A DNA stretch of 64,000 nucleotides from Paenibacillus agilis (GCF_007786455.1 NZ_VNJK01000002.1:434001-498000); one strand, 5' to 3'. Positions 18,097 to 26,699 are shown, counted from the stretch's first letter. Numbers and translations are program-made. The notes: generated by a model not told the origin, from the sequence alone.

Positions 18097-19056
18097 CTAT
18101 TTCATATACAACTTCGCCATTTCCACTAATTCTTCTTTCGTTGTCTTGCCTGAAGTTGTATGAATCTCATACACATATTGATATACAGGATCAGATGTCT
18201 CATCAACCCACGTAAGAGAAGACCCACCCTGCTCAAACTTAATGTAGAGAAGTTCTACTCCATCTACCGTTAATACTTCCTGTTTCACTTTAATGTCTTC
18301 ATCCCAATACGTTGCGGGGATAGAATCATCCTTTTTAACGTCTTTCCTAATCGATACCTCAATTACCTTGTCTCTATGCGAGTATTTTGCACTCATATGT
18401 ATGAGTCGATCAGAGAACTTTAATGGCAGCATGGCATAGTCTTTTTTTGCTTCTTTTGCTTGCTTAAGCAGCTTATCTGCAATCGCTGCCTTTTCTTTCG
18501 GAGTTGGAGGATTCGACAACACTTCCGGCTCATAGAACACTTCCGCAATTCGAAAATTTAACTTCTCATTTAGGCTCTCAACAACCTGAACCGATTTATC
18601 CTTCATATTCGCTCGAAGATCCGCCACATCGGTAAAAACAAACGGCGTAAACTTCAGGTCCAGCTCTTTATTCGGATTATGAGGCACAATATAGAAGTAG
18701 GCCGCTGAACCTTTAGGCAATAGCTCCTGCTTCAGCCTCTCACTTGTCCCCCTACGCATGCTCTCCTCTTTGCTAGGAACTTTAAAATTTGATTCCTTCA
18801 AGGGCCCGGTCTTGTAGATGACTTCACCCTGCTTATTTTTAAGAGAATTGTATTCAACCATCGCAACTGCCGTGGATGCTGTCACTAGCAATCCCACTGC
18901 AATCAATAAACTTATTTTTCTCCTCACCATAAACCCTACCTTTGGTTGCTGCTCATGCTCCGCATAGATTCGCTTCATTACTTTTTCCGTTAAATCGATA
19001 TCAGGAATGTGTGGATCATGAAAAAGTTTTTTCAAATCTGGATGGTTGTTCAACAT
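18097..19056 (-). CDS. Probable membrane anti-sigma factor
   Basis: Single-pass membrane protein of 319 residues. A cytoplasmic N-terminal region of about 45 residues (the likely sigma-binding part) is followed by one helix at about 48-67 (SLLIAVGLLVTASTAVAM) and a large extracytoplasmic domain. Its gene overlaps the 3' end of the ECF sigma factor gene by 41 bases, the usual arrangement for a cognate anti-sigma. I do not recognise the outer domain as a named family. The ATG at 19056 is preferred to the TTG one codon before it. Role as regulator of the adjacent sigma factor is inferred from topology and gene order. Confidence 0.72.
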   Translation of the reverse strand: MLNNHPDLKKLFHDPHIPDIDLTEKVMKRIYAEHEQQPKVGFMVRRKISLLIAVGLLVTASTAVAMVEYNSLKNKQGEVIYKTGPLKESNFKVPSKEESMRRGTSERLKQELLPKGSAAYFYIVPHNPNKELDLKFTPFVFTDVADLRANMKDKSVQVVESLNEKLNFRIAEVFYEPEVLSNPPTPKEKAAIADKLLKQAKEAKKDYAMLPLKFSDRLIHMSAKYSHRDKVIEVSIRKDVKKDDSIPATYWDEDIKVKQEVLTVDGVELLYIKFEQGGSSLTWVDETSDPVYQYVYEIHTTSGKTTKEELVEMAKLYMK

Positions 19057-19609
19057 CAACTTCTTCCACTCCCTTCACTTGGCCATAGTGCTTACGAAAT
19101 TTCTCAGCCGTACGTTCGTATTTTTTTCGAAGACTTGTGCTATTTTGGTTCAAAATAAAACTAATCTCCTGATAACTCTTATCCTGAACACAGCGCAAAA
19201 TTAACAAGTTCCGCTCTTCCACTGATAACTTCATCATGGCCTTATGTACATACTCATCCAAATAATGCGCCTCAATCTGCTGATCCACCGCTTTATTTTC
19301 CTTCTCATCTCGGTAAAAGAAGGGCAAATATTTCACGAGCCTCCGCTTGCGTATCGCATCTATGCATTGATGGTAAGCAATCTTGTAAATCCAAGCACCA
19401 AATGGAATCTCCTCTTTGTATTTATCCAAATTGCGGTATGCCTTCAAGAACACTTCTTGTGCCATATCTTCGGCTTCCGAGTAGTTACCTAGCATGTGAT
19501 AACAATAGTGAAAAATCGATTTTTGATAATGGTGCATAATCGTCTCGAAGTTTTCGATATCACCACTTTGCACATCAGCAATTACCTGACGCAGCTCAGC
19601 ATCATCCAC
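19016..19609 (-). CDS. ECF-type RNA polymerase sigma factor
   Basis: Extracytoplasmic-function sigma factor of 197 residues. Region 2 is clear (HHYQKSIFHYCYHMLGNYSEAEDMAQEVFLKAYRNL, quoted in part by its core EAEDMAQEVFLKAY), as is region 4 (LSVEERNLLILRCVQDKSYQEI, then a short HTH with NSTSLRKKYERTAEKF). The most likely start is the GTG at 19609 with AAAGGGGATGAGAGC before it, giving the usual short N-terminus; the frame stays open to an ATG at 19663. The gene precedes and overlaps the probable anti-sigma gene. A TATAAT-like box lies upstream but no matching -35 was found, so autoregulation cannot be judged. Confidence 0.9.
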   Translation of the reverse strand: MDDAELRQVIADVQSGDIENFETIMHHYQKSIFHYCYHMLGNYSEAEDMAQEVFLKAYRNLDKYKEEIPFGAWIYKIAYHQCIDAIRKRRLVKYLPFFYRDEKENKAVDQQIEAHYLDEYVHKAMMKLSVEERNLLILRCVQDKSYQEISFILNQNSTSLRKKYERTAEKFRKHYGQVKGVEEVDVEQPSRFEKTFS

Positions 19610-19819
19610 GCTCTCATCCCCTTTCACTCTGTACAACGAATGAGCTATACCACAATGTGACATTTAATCAGAAATTTTATTATACAATTACGCTAATAAG
19701 AGAAGAGAAGATCAGCAACCCGAATTGTACGGGTACTAGTATGACATAATAGATTTCCATGTAGTTTGTAACTTGGTACTATTTATGTGGAAGAGATAAA
19801 TATAAGAGCGAGGTATCCT

Positions 19820-20713
19820 ATGAGCGTTATCGTTAGCGGTGCTGAATATGAATACGTTACAAACGTCAAAGCAGATGAACAGCTTCGATCAAGCTTCTTC
19901 CAACTTGCTAAAGAAACCTTCGAGCTGGATTTTGAGCCGTGGTATCAGAAGGGCTATTGGGGCGACCGATACATCACATATGCCCTCTTAGCTGATAACA
20001 GGATTGTCTCCAACGTTTCGGTTAACGTGATCGATACGACATGGCAAGGTCAGAAATACCGATATATCGGGGTTGGAACCGTGATGACCGCCGATGCCTA
20101 TCGTCAAAAAGGGTTAAGCGGTTGGCTAATGAACAACGTGCTGGACGAATGGACGGATAACTGCGATGCCATTTTCCTCCTGGCTAACGACAGCGTTGTT
20201 CATTTTTATCCAAAGTTCGGATTCGAACGAGCTGATGAATATCAATGTACGATGAACATTCAGCAATCAACTGTAGCTGCAAGAAAGCTGAATATGACGT
20301 CAGAGCAAGATATTCAATTGCTGCTCGATATGTACAAGTATTCCAATCCATTCTCGGCACTGCCTATGGAAAACAATACAGAGCTGCTTATGTTCTGCTG
20401 TACAGAGTTCTTCCAAGATTACATCTATTATGTGGAATCGCATAATGCCATCGTTATCGCCGAGCATGATGGTGAGCAGTTGATTTGCTATGATATTTTC
20501 TCAGGAGAAACTGGCGGGAGTATGGCAGATATTCTAAGTGCAGTTGCTGCGAAAAATACAACGTCGGTTGTGCTTGGCTTTACACCTAATCAGACGGAAG
20601 GCTGCACGATTGAACGCTTGCATGAAGAAGACACAACACTCTTTGTGCTCAAGAGCAAAGAAAATGTATTTGCAAGCAACAAGCTTATGATTCCTACGCT
20701 AGCTCGTGCATAA
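19820..20713 (+). CDS. GNAT-family N-acetyltransferase
   Basis: Acetyl-CoA-dependent acetyltransferase of 297 residues. The catalytic GNAT domain lies in the first half: YALLADNRIVSNVSVNVI, then motif A IGVGTVMTADAYRQKGLSGWLMNNVLD with the acetyl-CoA-binding RQKGLS, then FLLANDSVVHFYPKFGFER (motif B). The second half, about 150 residues, is an extra domain of the kind seen in YesJ/Eis-like two-domain proteins. The ATG at 19820 has GCGAGGT before it; a GTG at 19787 is in frame but has no site. The acceptor substrate is unknown. The gene converges with the oxidoreductase gene downstream. Confidence 0.87.
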   Translation: MSVIVSGAEYEYVTNVKADEQLRSSFFQLAKETFELDFEPWYQKGYWGDRYITYALLADNRIVSNVSVNVIDTTWQGQKYRYIGVGTVMTADAYRQKGLSGWLMNNVLDEWTDNCDAIFLLANDSVVHFYPKFGFERADEYQCTMNIQQSTVAARKLNMTSEQDIQLLLDMYKYSNPFSALPMENNTELLMFCCTEFFQDYIYYVESHNAIVIAEHDGEQLICYDIFSGETGGSMADILSAVAAKNTTSVVLGFTPNQTEGCTIERLHEEDTTLFVLKSKENVFASNKLMIPTLARA

Positions 20714-20725
20714 CAGAAGCATACA

Positions 20726-20766
20726 AAAAGACCGGTCAAGAAGCCCCATGCTGCCTTGACCGGCCT
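20726..20766 (-). terminator. Terminator of the YwnB-like oxidoreductase gene
   Basis: CCGGTCAAG and CTTGACCGG pair perfectly across a 14-base loop. The T-run is on the minus strand (CTTTTTG), so it mainly stops the gene at 20777-21418. Confidence 0.8.
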
Positions 20767-20776
20767 TGCCTATGGT

Positions 20777-21418
20777 TTATTCTGCTTCAGATACAACCGT
20801 GAAGCGTGTATTTTCATGCTGTGGCTGCTCGATTTCATCTACGAGGGCAATTGCATAATCAGCATAGCTAACGTAGCTGTCACCCTTCACGTTCACAAGC
20901 AAATGATCCTTGCCTAATTGATACGCACCTGTACGCTTACCGTCTGGATTGAAGAAGGCAGATGGACTTACAAATGTCCAACGAAGGTCAGAAGCACTCA
21001 TCAAGTCCTCTAGGTTCTTCCCTTGGTTCAGCGCTGTTGCCTTATACGCTTCTGGGAAATTTGGTGTATCTATCAAACGCAATGTCTTTGCCTCATCTAC
21101 GTAAAGACTGCCCGCTCCACCTACAACGATAAGGCGAGTGTTGAGTACGCCCTTCAATGCAGAGATGAGTACACGACCTGCTTCAACATGGAGGTGCTCT
21201 TGCCCAGGTGCCGCCCCAAATGCATTTACGACCACATCGAATGCACTCAAATCCTGCGCAGTCAATTGGAACACATCTCGCTCCAATACAGCTAGATCTG
21301 GATTTGTAATTTTAGTCGCATCGCGAACGATAGCCGTTACATGATGTCCTCTGGATACTGCCTCTTGTGCGATAAATGTACCTGCTTTGCCGCTTGCTCC
21401 GATAATTGCGATTTTCAT
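20777..21418 (-). CDS. ywnB: NAD(P)-binding oxidoreductase, YwnB-like
   Basis: Atypical short-chain dehydrogenase-like protein of 213 residues. The nucleotide-binding start is MKIAIIGASGKAGTFIAQEA, followed by VTAIVRD, FDVVVNAFGA and LIVVGGAGSLYVDE, all usual for the NAD(P)H-binding DUF2867/YwnB group. No catalytic YxxxK pair is present, as in many of these reductases. In B. subtilis ywnB is beside the Rrf2-type regulator gene ywnA; the same pairing occurs here, with a shared operator before each gene. The start has TAGGAGGCAAAAACAT before it. It is likely induced when the Rrf2 regulator is inactivated. Confidence 0.9.
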   Translation of the reverse strand: MKIAIIGASGKAGTFIAQEAVSRGHHVTAIVRDATKITNPDLAVLERDVFQLTAQDLSAFDVVVNAFGAAPGQEHLHVEAGRVLISALKGVLNTRLIVVGGAGSLYVDEAKTLRLIDTPNFPEAYKATALNQGKNLEDLMSASDLRWTFVSPSAFFNPDGKRTGAYQLGKDHLLVNVKGDSYVSYADYAIALVDEIEQPQHENTRFTVVSEAE

Positions 21419-21508
21419 ATGTTTTTGCCTCCTAAGTAGTATTTACTAAAAGTAATGAAATCACCATCAAATGAAACCTATACGAAAGGGATGCTATTGT
21501 TTCGATTT

Positions 21509-21533
21509 AGTTGTAACCATATTAGTTACAACT
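21509..21533. promoter_or_regulatory. Operator copy 1 for the Rrf2 regulator
   Basis: Perfect dyad AGTTGTAAC-N7-GTTACAACT, about 90 bases before the oxidoreductase start. The same arms and spacer length recur before the regulator gene at 22017-22039. Confidence 0.75.
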
Positions 21534-21553
21534 AGTGTTTAAAAAAAGCGCGA

Positions 21554-22000
21554 TTACTCTCCTGCGCTCTTTGTCTTAATTTGATTGCTTAACACTTCAA
21601 CGAGCTCTTTCATCGTTACTGCCTCCAGCACACCTTCCATGGCATGCTGCGCTTTTACCAGTAAAAGCTGAAGTACCGTTTCAATGTTAGCACCGACTGG
21701 ACAAGATGGATTCGGCTGATCGTGAACGTGAAATAGCTTTCCTTCTTCCACGACCTCGACTGCCCGATATACATCCAACAGCGTAATCTCATCCAACTCT
21801 CGTGCCAGTGTAGATCCGCCGCTGCCAGCTCGAACATGTACAAGTCCTGCCTTCTTCAAATAACCTAGTACTCTGCGAATAATAACGGGATTCGTACCAA
21901 CACTGCCAGCGATCCACTCCGAAGTATGGTGCTCATTAGGATTAATAGCCAGCAAGGACAGGATATGTACCCCGACTGAGAACCTGCTGCTAATTTGCAT
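21554..22000 (-). CDS. ywnA: Rrf2-family transcriptional regulator (YwnA-like)
   Basis: Winged-helix repressor of 148 residues. The N-terminal region MQISSRFSVGVHILSLLA and the recognition part NPVIIRRVLGYLKKAGLVHVRAGSGGSTLAR are typical of Rrf2 proteins. The effector region carries a single Cys (PNPSCPVG) and not the three-Cys cluster of Fe-S members such as IscR or NsrR, so control by a thiol switch or small ligand is more likely. I chose the ATG at 22000, with GAAAGGGTG before it; longer frames to 22048 run through the operator. It lies upstream of the oxidoreductase gene on the same strand and probably represses both itself and that gene. Confidence 0.9.
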   Translation of the reverse strand: MQISSRFSVGVHILSLLAINPNEHHTSEWIAGSVGTNPVIIRRVLGYLKKAGLVHVRAGSGGSTLARELDEITLLDVYRAVEVVEEGKLFHVHDQPNPSCPVGANIETVLQLLLVKAQHAMEGVLEAVTMKELVEVLSNQIKTKSAGE

Positions 22001-22016
22001 TGCATAACACCCTTTC

Positions 22017-22039
22017 GTTGTAACCATTATAGTTACAAC
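22017..22039. promoter_or_regulatory. Operator copy 2, before the Rrf2 regulator gene
   Basis: Perfect dyad GTTGTAAC-N7-GTTACAAC just upstream of the ribosome site of the regulator gene. Arms and spacing equal copy 1, which argues for autoregulation by steric blocking. Confidence 0.75.
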
Positions 22040-22175
22040 AAGATTCATTTGTCAACCTTATATGTAGTTTACCATAATCCATCCCTGCATCATCATTCTG
22101 CATCGTAGTCCATTAGTACTCCACACGAGTTAGCAATGTAGCTGTTGCAACTAATCTAACCAGCCTAATAAGAAT

Positions 22176-22216
22176 TAAAAAGGAACGAACAAAGACTTTA
22201 CTTTGTTCATTCCTTT
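22176..22216 (-). terminator. Terminator of the metal ABC transporter operon
   Basis: On the minus strand AAAAGGAATGAACAAAG pairs with CTTTGTTCGTTCC, followed by TTTTTAATT. One G-T mismatch only. Confidence 0.85.
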
Positions 22217-22267
22217 TCATTCAAATGCCCATACAGAGCTTAACTACTCCATAGGCAGCTGCTTCGC

Positions 22268-23212
22268 TTATTTCTTTGTTAAGCCCTCATAGATCGTCTT
22301 AATGTTCCACTCCATCATTTTGATGTATGTGTCACCATCTTCACCAGGCTTACCAAGGGAATCGGTAAATACTTTGCCAACGATCGGCACATCCGTTTCA
22401 CGCGACACCATTTCCATACTGCGAGGGTCAATGCTCGTCTCTACGAACAAAGCCGGGATTGATCTCTCTCTAATCAAGTCAACAATGGCACTTACTTGAT
22501 CCGGTGTCCCTTGATTCTCGGAGTTAATTTCCCAAATGTAGCCCGCCTGGAAATCATACGCTTCACTAAAGTATTTAAATGCACCTTCGCTCGTCACAAG
22601 CACACGTTGTTCTTTTGGAATTTGGTTGTACTGCTTCACCGCATCCTCATGAAGCTTGTTAAGCTTCTCGATATAATCTTTAGCGTTTTTCTCATACATC
22701 GCCTTGTGCTCAGGATCAACCTTGATCAAAGCATCACGAGCGTTCTCTGCATATTTGATACCGTTACGGACATCAAGCCAAGCATGCGGATCTTCTTCGC
22801 TCTCTTTGCCTTTGGTCGTCAAATGCTTCGCCGCTACCCCTTCACTAAGACGGAACACGGGAGCATTCTCACCTGACTTGCCAGCCGTTTGCAGCAAATT
22901 CTCAAACCAAGAGTTGCCCGCTTCCAGATTAAGTCCGTTATAGAACACAGCATCTGCATCCGTAGTCTTCTGTACATCAGCAGGCAATGGATCATATTCA
23001 TGCGGATTGGAACCTATAGGCGCAAGACTATGTATCTCTACACGATCACCACCGACATTTTTGACGATATCGTACAAAATAGAATACGTCGTGATCACTT
23101 GCAGCTTACCGTTATCCCCCTTTTCCGCTGATTTCTTATCATTTGTATTACCGCAGGCAGCCAGCATAACCATGGTGAGAAGAAGGACAAGTACTAGATT
23201 CCACTTTTTCAT
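22268..23212 (-). CDS. Mn/Zn ABC transporter substrate-binding lipoprotein (cluster A-I)
   Basis: Metal-capture lipoprotein of 314 residues; the lipobox is LAAC at Cys 20. The four expected metal ligands of the PsaA/MntA group are visible: His in GSNPHEYDP, His in EDPHAWLD, Glu in VTSEGAFKYF and Asp in KVFTDSLG. The His-His-Glu-Asp set and the lack of a long His-rich loop favour manganese (or Mn/Zn) over ZnuA-type zinc uptake. It is the last gene of the ATPase-permease-binding protein operon, 15 bases after the permease, and a terminator follows. Confidence 0.92.
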   Translation of the reverse strand: MKKWNLVLVLLLTMVMLAACGNTNDKKSAEKGDNGKLQVITTYSILYDIVKNVGGDRVEIHSLAPIGSNPHEYDPLPADVQKTTDADAVFYNGLNLEAGNSWFENLLQTAGKSGENAPVFRLSEGVAAKHLTTKGKESEEDPHAWLDVRNGIKYAENARDALIKVDPEHKAMYEKNAKDYIEKLNKLHEDAVKQYNQIPKEQRVLVTSEGAFKYFSEAYDFQAGYIWEINSENQGTPDQVSAIVDLIRERSIPALFVETSIDPRSMEMVSRETDVPIVGKVFTDSLGKPGEDGDTYIKMMEWNIKTIYEGLTKK

Positions 23213-23227
23213 AACTAAACTCCTCTA

Positions 23228-24088
23228 CTATGAAAGTTGAGCCCGCTTTTGACGTGCCCGTACTGATTTCCACACAATTCCGTGTTTGCGAGAGAACAGA
23301 AAAGCTAGCATAAAGAATGCCGTTGCGACCATAACAATCGTGGCACCAGATGCCAAATTGTAAGTAAAGCTAAAGTACAAGCCGACAATGGAAGACATCA
23401 TTCCGAACAATCCAGCCAAGCAAAGCATTACCCACAGCCGATCTGTAAGCAGATACGCCGTTGCCGCAGGCGTAATGAGCATCGCCACAACGAGAATGAT
23501 ACCTACCGTTTGCAAGGAAGCGACCGTAACCAGCGTCAGCAATGTCATAAGTAAGTAGTGAATGAGCTTGTTCGGCAAGCCATATGCCGCTGCAATCGTT
23601 GGATCGAATGAGGTGAGTAGCAGTTCTTTGTAAAAGGCATATACCGTGATAAGAACGACAACTCCGATGCCCACTGTTGTCCACATGTCAGAGGGACGTA
23701 CAGCAAGCACATTACCGAATAAAATGTGATACAAATCCGTACTGCTCTTCAACATCGTGACAAGAATGATCCCGAGTGCAAAAGCAGACGTGAACAAAAT
23801 GCCGATCGCCGTGTCATTTTTAATACGACTGTTTTGACTGACAAACCCAATGCCCACAGCTGTTAATACCCCAGTAGCAACCGCACCGATAAAGAAATTA
23901 ATGCCGAACGCGTAAGACAGTGCGACTCCAGGCAGTACCGCGTGAGAAATGGCATCTCCCATAAGGGACATTCCTCGCAAAATAATAAAGCTGCCAATTA
24001 CGCCGCAAATGATACCCACAACCACCGATGTAAACAATGCCTTTTGTAGAAACTCATACTGTTGAACAGCTTGTAAAAAATCCATCAT
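23228..24088 (-). CDS. Metal ABC transporter permease (ABC-3 family)
   Basis: Membrane subunit of 286 residues of a Mn/Zn-type ABC importer, with eight to nine hydrophobic helices. The family signature LRGMSLMGDAISHAVLPGVALSY is at about 37-60 and LQTVGIILVVAMLITPAATAYLL lies in the second half. The start overlaps the ATPase stop by four bases (ATGA), so the two are translationally coupled. The C-terminal RARQKRAQLS is cytosolic. Only one permease gene is present, so the transporter would be a homodimer, unlike the B. subtilis MntCD pair. Confidence 0.93.
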   Translation of the reverse strand: MMDFLQAVQQYEFLQKALFTSVVVGIICGVIGSFIILRGMSLMGDAISHAVLPGVALSYAFGINFFIGAVATGVLTAVGIGFVSQNSRIKNDTAIGILFTSAFALGIILVTMLKSSTDLYHILFGNVLAVRPSDMWTTVGIGVVVLITVYAFYKELLLTSFDPTIAAAYGLPNKLIHYLLMTLLTLVTVASLQTVGIILVVAMLITPAATAYLLTDRLWVMLCLAGLFGMMSSIVGLYFSFTYNLASGATIVMVATAFFMLAFLFSRKHGIVWKSVRARQKRAQLS

Positions 24089-24828
24089 AATGCCACCTCC
24101 GCTTCCTGTAGGAATCTAAGTTGATTGGCATATGCTTTGGACATGACCTCTTGATTAAGGACCGCCTCAACATCGCCGTATTTGACTAGCTCCTTGTTCA
24201 GTAAGAGCAGTTGATCGAAGTAGTCTTTCGCTTTACTCAAGTCATGATGGACGACAACAATTGTTTTCCCATCCTGCTGCAGTTCCTTCAGGATATTTAC
24301 AATTGTCTCTTCACTCGCTACATCAATCCCGACAAAGGGCTCGTCTAGCAGCAACAATTCTGGCTGTTGAACCAATGCACGCGCGAGAAACACACGCTGC
24401 TGCTGCCCACCAGACAACTCCCCAATCTGACGATCCCGATAGTCTTCGAGTCCAACTTTTCTCAAGCATTCCAGCGCTAAAGCTTTCTCCTTCTTCCTAG
24501 GAAACTTGAATAATCCTAGGCTAGGATAAGTCCCGATGAGAACGGTATCCATCACCGTAATCGGAAACGTCCAATCGATATTGCTGCGCTGTGGAACGTA
24601 TGCAATTTTCTTTCTCATATCCTCTGGATCTTTACCAAAGAAACGAACCGATCCTTTGTCCTTCGGAAGCAGCCCAAGCAGTGCTTTGATTAACGTTGAT
24701 TTACCCGCGCCATTCGGACCGATGATCCCCACCATGCTGCCCTGTTCGATAGAGAACGATACATCTCGCACAGCTTCATTACCGTGGTAAGAGACATGAA
24801 GTTCTTTTACTGTAATAGCCTTTTCCAT
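24085..24828 (-). CDS. Metal ABC transporter ATP-binding protein
   Basis: ATPase subunit of 247 residues. Walker A GPNGAGKSTL, Q-loop YVPQRSNIDW, signature LSGGQQQRVFLARAL, Walker B LLLLDEPFVGID and the H-loop VVHHD are all present, and the WTFPITV after the Q-loop is typical of Mn/Zn/Fe chelate ATPases. The ATG at 24828 has GAGAGGAG before it; a longer frame to 24894 adds an unrelated N-terminus. It is the promoter-proximal gene of the operon. The upstream intergenic region has GTTTCCCTTGTACAACAAAT at 24979-24998, which could be a metalloregulator (MntR/Zur) site but is not a convincing match. Confidence 0.93.
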   Translation of the reverse strand: MEKAITVKELHVSYHGNEAVRDVSFSIEQGSMVGIIGPNGAGKSTLIKALLGLLPKDKGSVRFFGKDPEDMRKKIAYVPQRSNIDWTFPITVMDTVLIGTYPSLGLFKFPRKKEKALALECLRKVGLEDYRDRQIGELSGGQQQRVFLARALVQQPELLLLDEPFVGIDVASEETIVNILKELQQDGKTIVVVHHDLSKAKDYFDQLLLLNKELVKYGDVEAVLNQEVMSKAYANQLRFLQEAEVAL

Positions 24829-25307
24829 ACCTGTTTCTCCTCTCGAAAATTTCTCGCTAACATCCGCTCTACACCATAAATCGAGTACCGTCATAATCTG
24901 TTTTGCAACGTTCTATATTAATGTGGTTAACAACAAAAGAGTTTGTTCTAGTTAAATAATATGCATTGATTTAAAAATGTTTCCCTTGTACAACAAATTA
25001 AACGATGATCCCCCTTCTGTCAATCCTATTTTTCCACTTCTTGCTTTCTCAAAGCTCACAGTTCTCCCCTTAAACGCATTACATTACTAGCTTTATAGGC
25101 TTTTTCGCATACAAAAAAGACACTTGAGCCATTCAGCCCTCGTGTCCGTCATTATGTAATATTGACTGGTACCGTTCCTGTTCAAGAGTGCTTTGATTTG
25201 TCTTGAACCTAGTTTACAAACACCTGTATTAATCGTACTATCAAATCAATATGTAAGCATGTCTTCTAAAATTATGTAATTCATTCTCGTGGATTGAGGT
25301 GCTAACT
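24829..25307. other. Divergent intergenic region with structured elements
   Basis: No gene is seen in these 480 bases between the metal transporter and the hydrolase. Two structures stand out: a hairpin followed by six T on the minus strand (25112-25147, stem GACAC/GTGTC plus inner pairs) and a perfect dyad GTTCAAGA-N13-TCTTGAAC at 25180-25208. On the minus strand the first would end a short transcript about 290 bases before the ATPase start, so it may be an attenuator or the end of a small RNA. No riboswitch class was recognised. Confidence 0.45.
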
Positions 25308-26168
25308 ATGAGTGAACAGATGCAGCAAGTGAATGGAATAACCATATGTATGGAAAGTTTCGGCGATCCAACTGATCCTGCCGTATTGCTCATTATGGGT
25401 TCGATGTGTTCAATGGTGTACTGGGACGAACAATTTTGCCAACGTCTAGCGGATTCAGGTCGTTTTGTCATTCGATACGATAATCGAGACGTGGGACGAT
25501 CCACTACCTATGAGCCTGGCACTTCCAATTATAGTTTAACCGATTTAGCCGATGATGCGATTGGCGTACTCGATGCTTATGGTATCAAGCAAGCGCATAT
25601 CGTCGGACTATCTATGGGGGGATTAATTGCACAAATCATTGCAGTAAGACATCCTCATAGAGCTTTGACGATAACCCCGATTGCATCTTGTATTATTTTT
25701 GAATCCGAAGATACCAGCAAAGAATACCCTCCAATGGACGAGAACATTATTGCCTATCATACTAATAGTACAACTTTAGATTGGTCCGATGAACAAGCTG
25801 TTGCAGATTACTTAGTTGGGGGATCGGCGTTGCTCTGCGGTTCCAAACATGTCTTTGAGAAGGAGCGTGCTTACAAGCAAGTTACTCAAGAAATCAAACG
25901 TGCCAACAACTTGCTCAGCATGTTTAACCATGCTTTACTCGCTAGTAATTCCTATGAAGGAAGCTTACGTGATATCCATATCCCTACTCTGGTCATCCAC
26001 GGTGACGAGGATCAAGTGAACCATTATAATTATGCGTTAACGCTTGCGAATGAAATCCCGAATGCTGCATTACTGACATTGAAAGGCACCGGTCATGAGC
26101 TGCATGCCGGCGATTGGGAAGAGGTCATTCATGCGATTGTAGAGCATACCTCATCCAAAGAGGCATGA
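25308..26168 (+). CDS. Alpha/beta hydrolase
   Basis: Soluble alpha/beta-hydrolase of 286 residues. The nucleophile elbow is GLSMGG (Ser about 110), the oxyanion region is LLIMGSMCSMVYWDEQF, the acid is in HGDEDQVNHYN (Asp about 232) and the catalytic His is in GTGHELH (about 265), so the triad is complete. It resembles the 3-oxoadipate enol-lactonase/aclacinomycin methylesterase-type group (RYDNRDVGRST). The substrate is unknown. The ATG at 25308 has GAGGTG six bases before it. Single-gene unit with its own terminator. Confidence 0.9.
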   Translation: MSEQMQQVNGITICMESFGDPTDPAVLLIMGSMCSMVYWDEQFCQRLADSGRFVIRYDNRDVGRSTTYEPGTSNYSLTDLADDAIGVLDAYGIKQAHIVGLSMGGLIAQIIAVRHPHRALTITPIASCIIFESEDTSKEYPPMDENIIAYHTNSTTLDWSDEQAVADYLVGGSALLCGSKHVFEKERAYKQVTQEIKRANNLLSMFNHALLASNSYEGSLRDIHIPTLVIHGDEDQVNHYNYALTLANEIPNAALLTLKGTGHELHAGDWEEVIHAIVEHTSSKEA

Positions 26169-26195
26169 TAATAGCATAATTAATCTAGCTCATAT

Positions 26196-26238
26196 AAGGG
26201 TTACATTCGGGCTTAGAGGCGGAACGTAACCCTTTTGA
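26196..26238. terminator. Bidirectional terminator between the hydrolase and spore-protein genes
   Basis: AAGGGTTAC pairs with GTAACCCTT across a 21-base loop, with TTTTGAT on the plus side. It lies between two convergent genes and may serve both. Confidence 0.75.
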
Positions 26239-26277
26239 TATGAAAGCTAACTATGATAACAGCCATTATCGCTATTG

Positions 26278-26565
26278 CTACGACTGCCGCTGCTTCGCCA
26301 ACTGCTGCTCTGCAAGACGAATCAATTCACGCACCATCGAGCCGCCAATCTTCCCACCAATTTGTCCTGCTGACTCGGTCGTTAATTCACCATTTGCACC
26401 TTGCTGCAGCGGTATGCCGAGCTCTTTCGCCACCTCGTATTTCACGTCATCGGGCCGATTCGGATCAACGTCGTAGCCTTCTTTTCTCATTACCTCTACC
26501 TTAAAGGCTTGTACCGCTTGCTGAACTCCTGGTACTGCGTATTGTCGATTCCTTCTTCTTGCCAC
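26278..26565 (-). CDS. Alpha/beta-type small acid-soluble spore protein
   Basis: DNA-coating spore protein of 95 residues. The two family signatures are visible: KYEVAKELGIPL, which holds the GPR protease cleavage region (E-V-A-K-E), and ESAGQIGGKIGGSMVRELI near the C-terminus. It is longer than the usual 60-75 residues, with an Arg-rich start (MARRRNRQ) and an inserted KEGYDVDPNRPDD segment. The start is GTG with AAGGAG before it. Expression would be in the forespore under sigma G; this is by family. It is the clearest sign in the window that the organism forms spores. Confidence 0.92.
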   Translation of the reverse strand: MARRRNRQYAVPGVQQAVQAFKVEVMRKEGYDVDPNRPDDVKYEVAKELGIPLQQGANGELTTESAGQIGGKIGGSMVRELIRLAEQQLAKQRQS

Positions 26566-26699
26566 TTTAGCTCACTCCTTCACGGTCCATTTCCAATAAC
26601 TTGCCCGACTACACCCTAATCATCCCTTGGTGGCACAGGCATATTCTGAAAATGAGCACTCCTAAAGGAATAACACAGATTTATAGCGAAGTTCTTTGT

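Noticed and set aside
24979-24998. Possible MntR/Zur box before the metal transporter
   Set aside because: Only an 8-bp TTGTACAA core is symmetric; the outer bases do not form a dyad and I could not match a consensus reliably.
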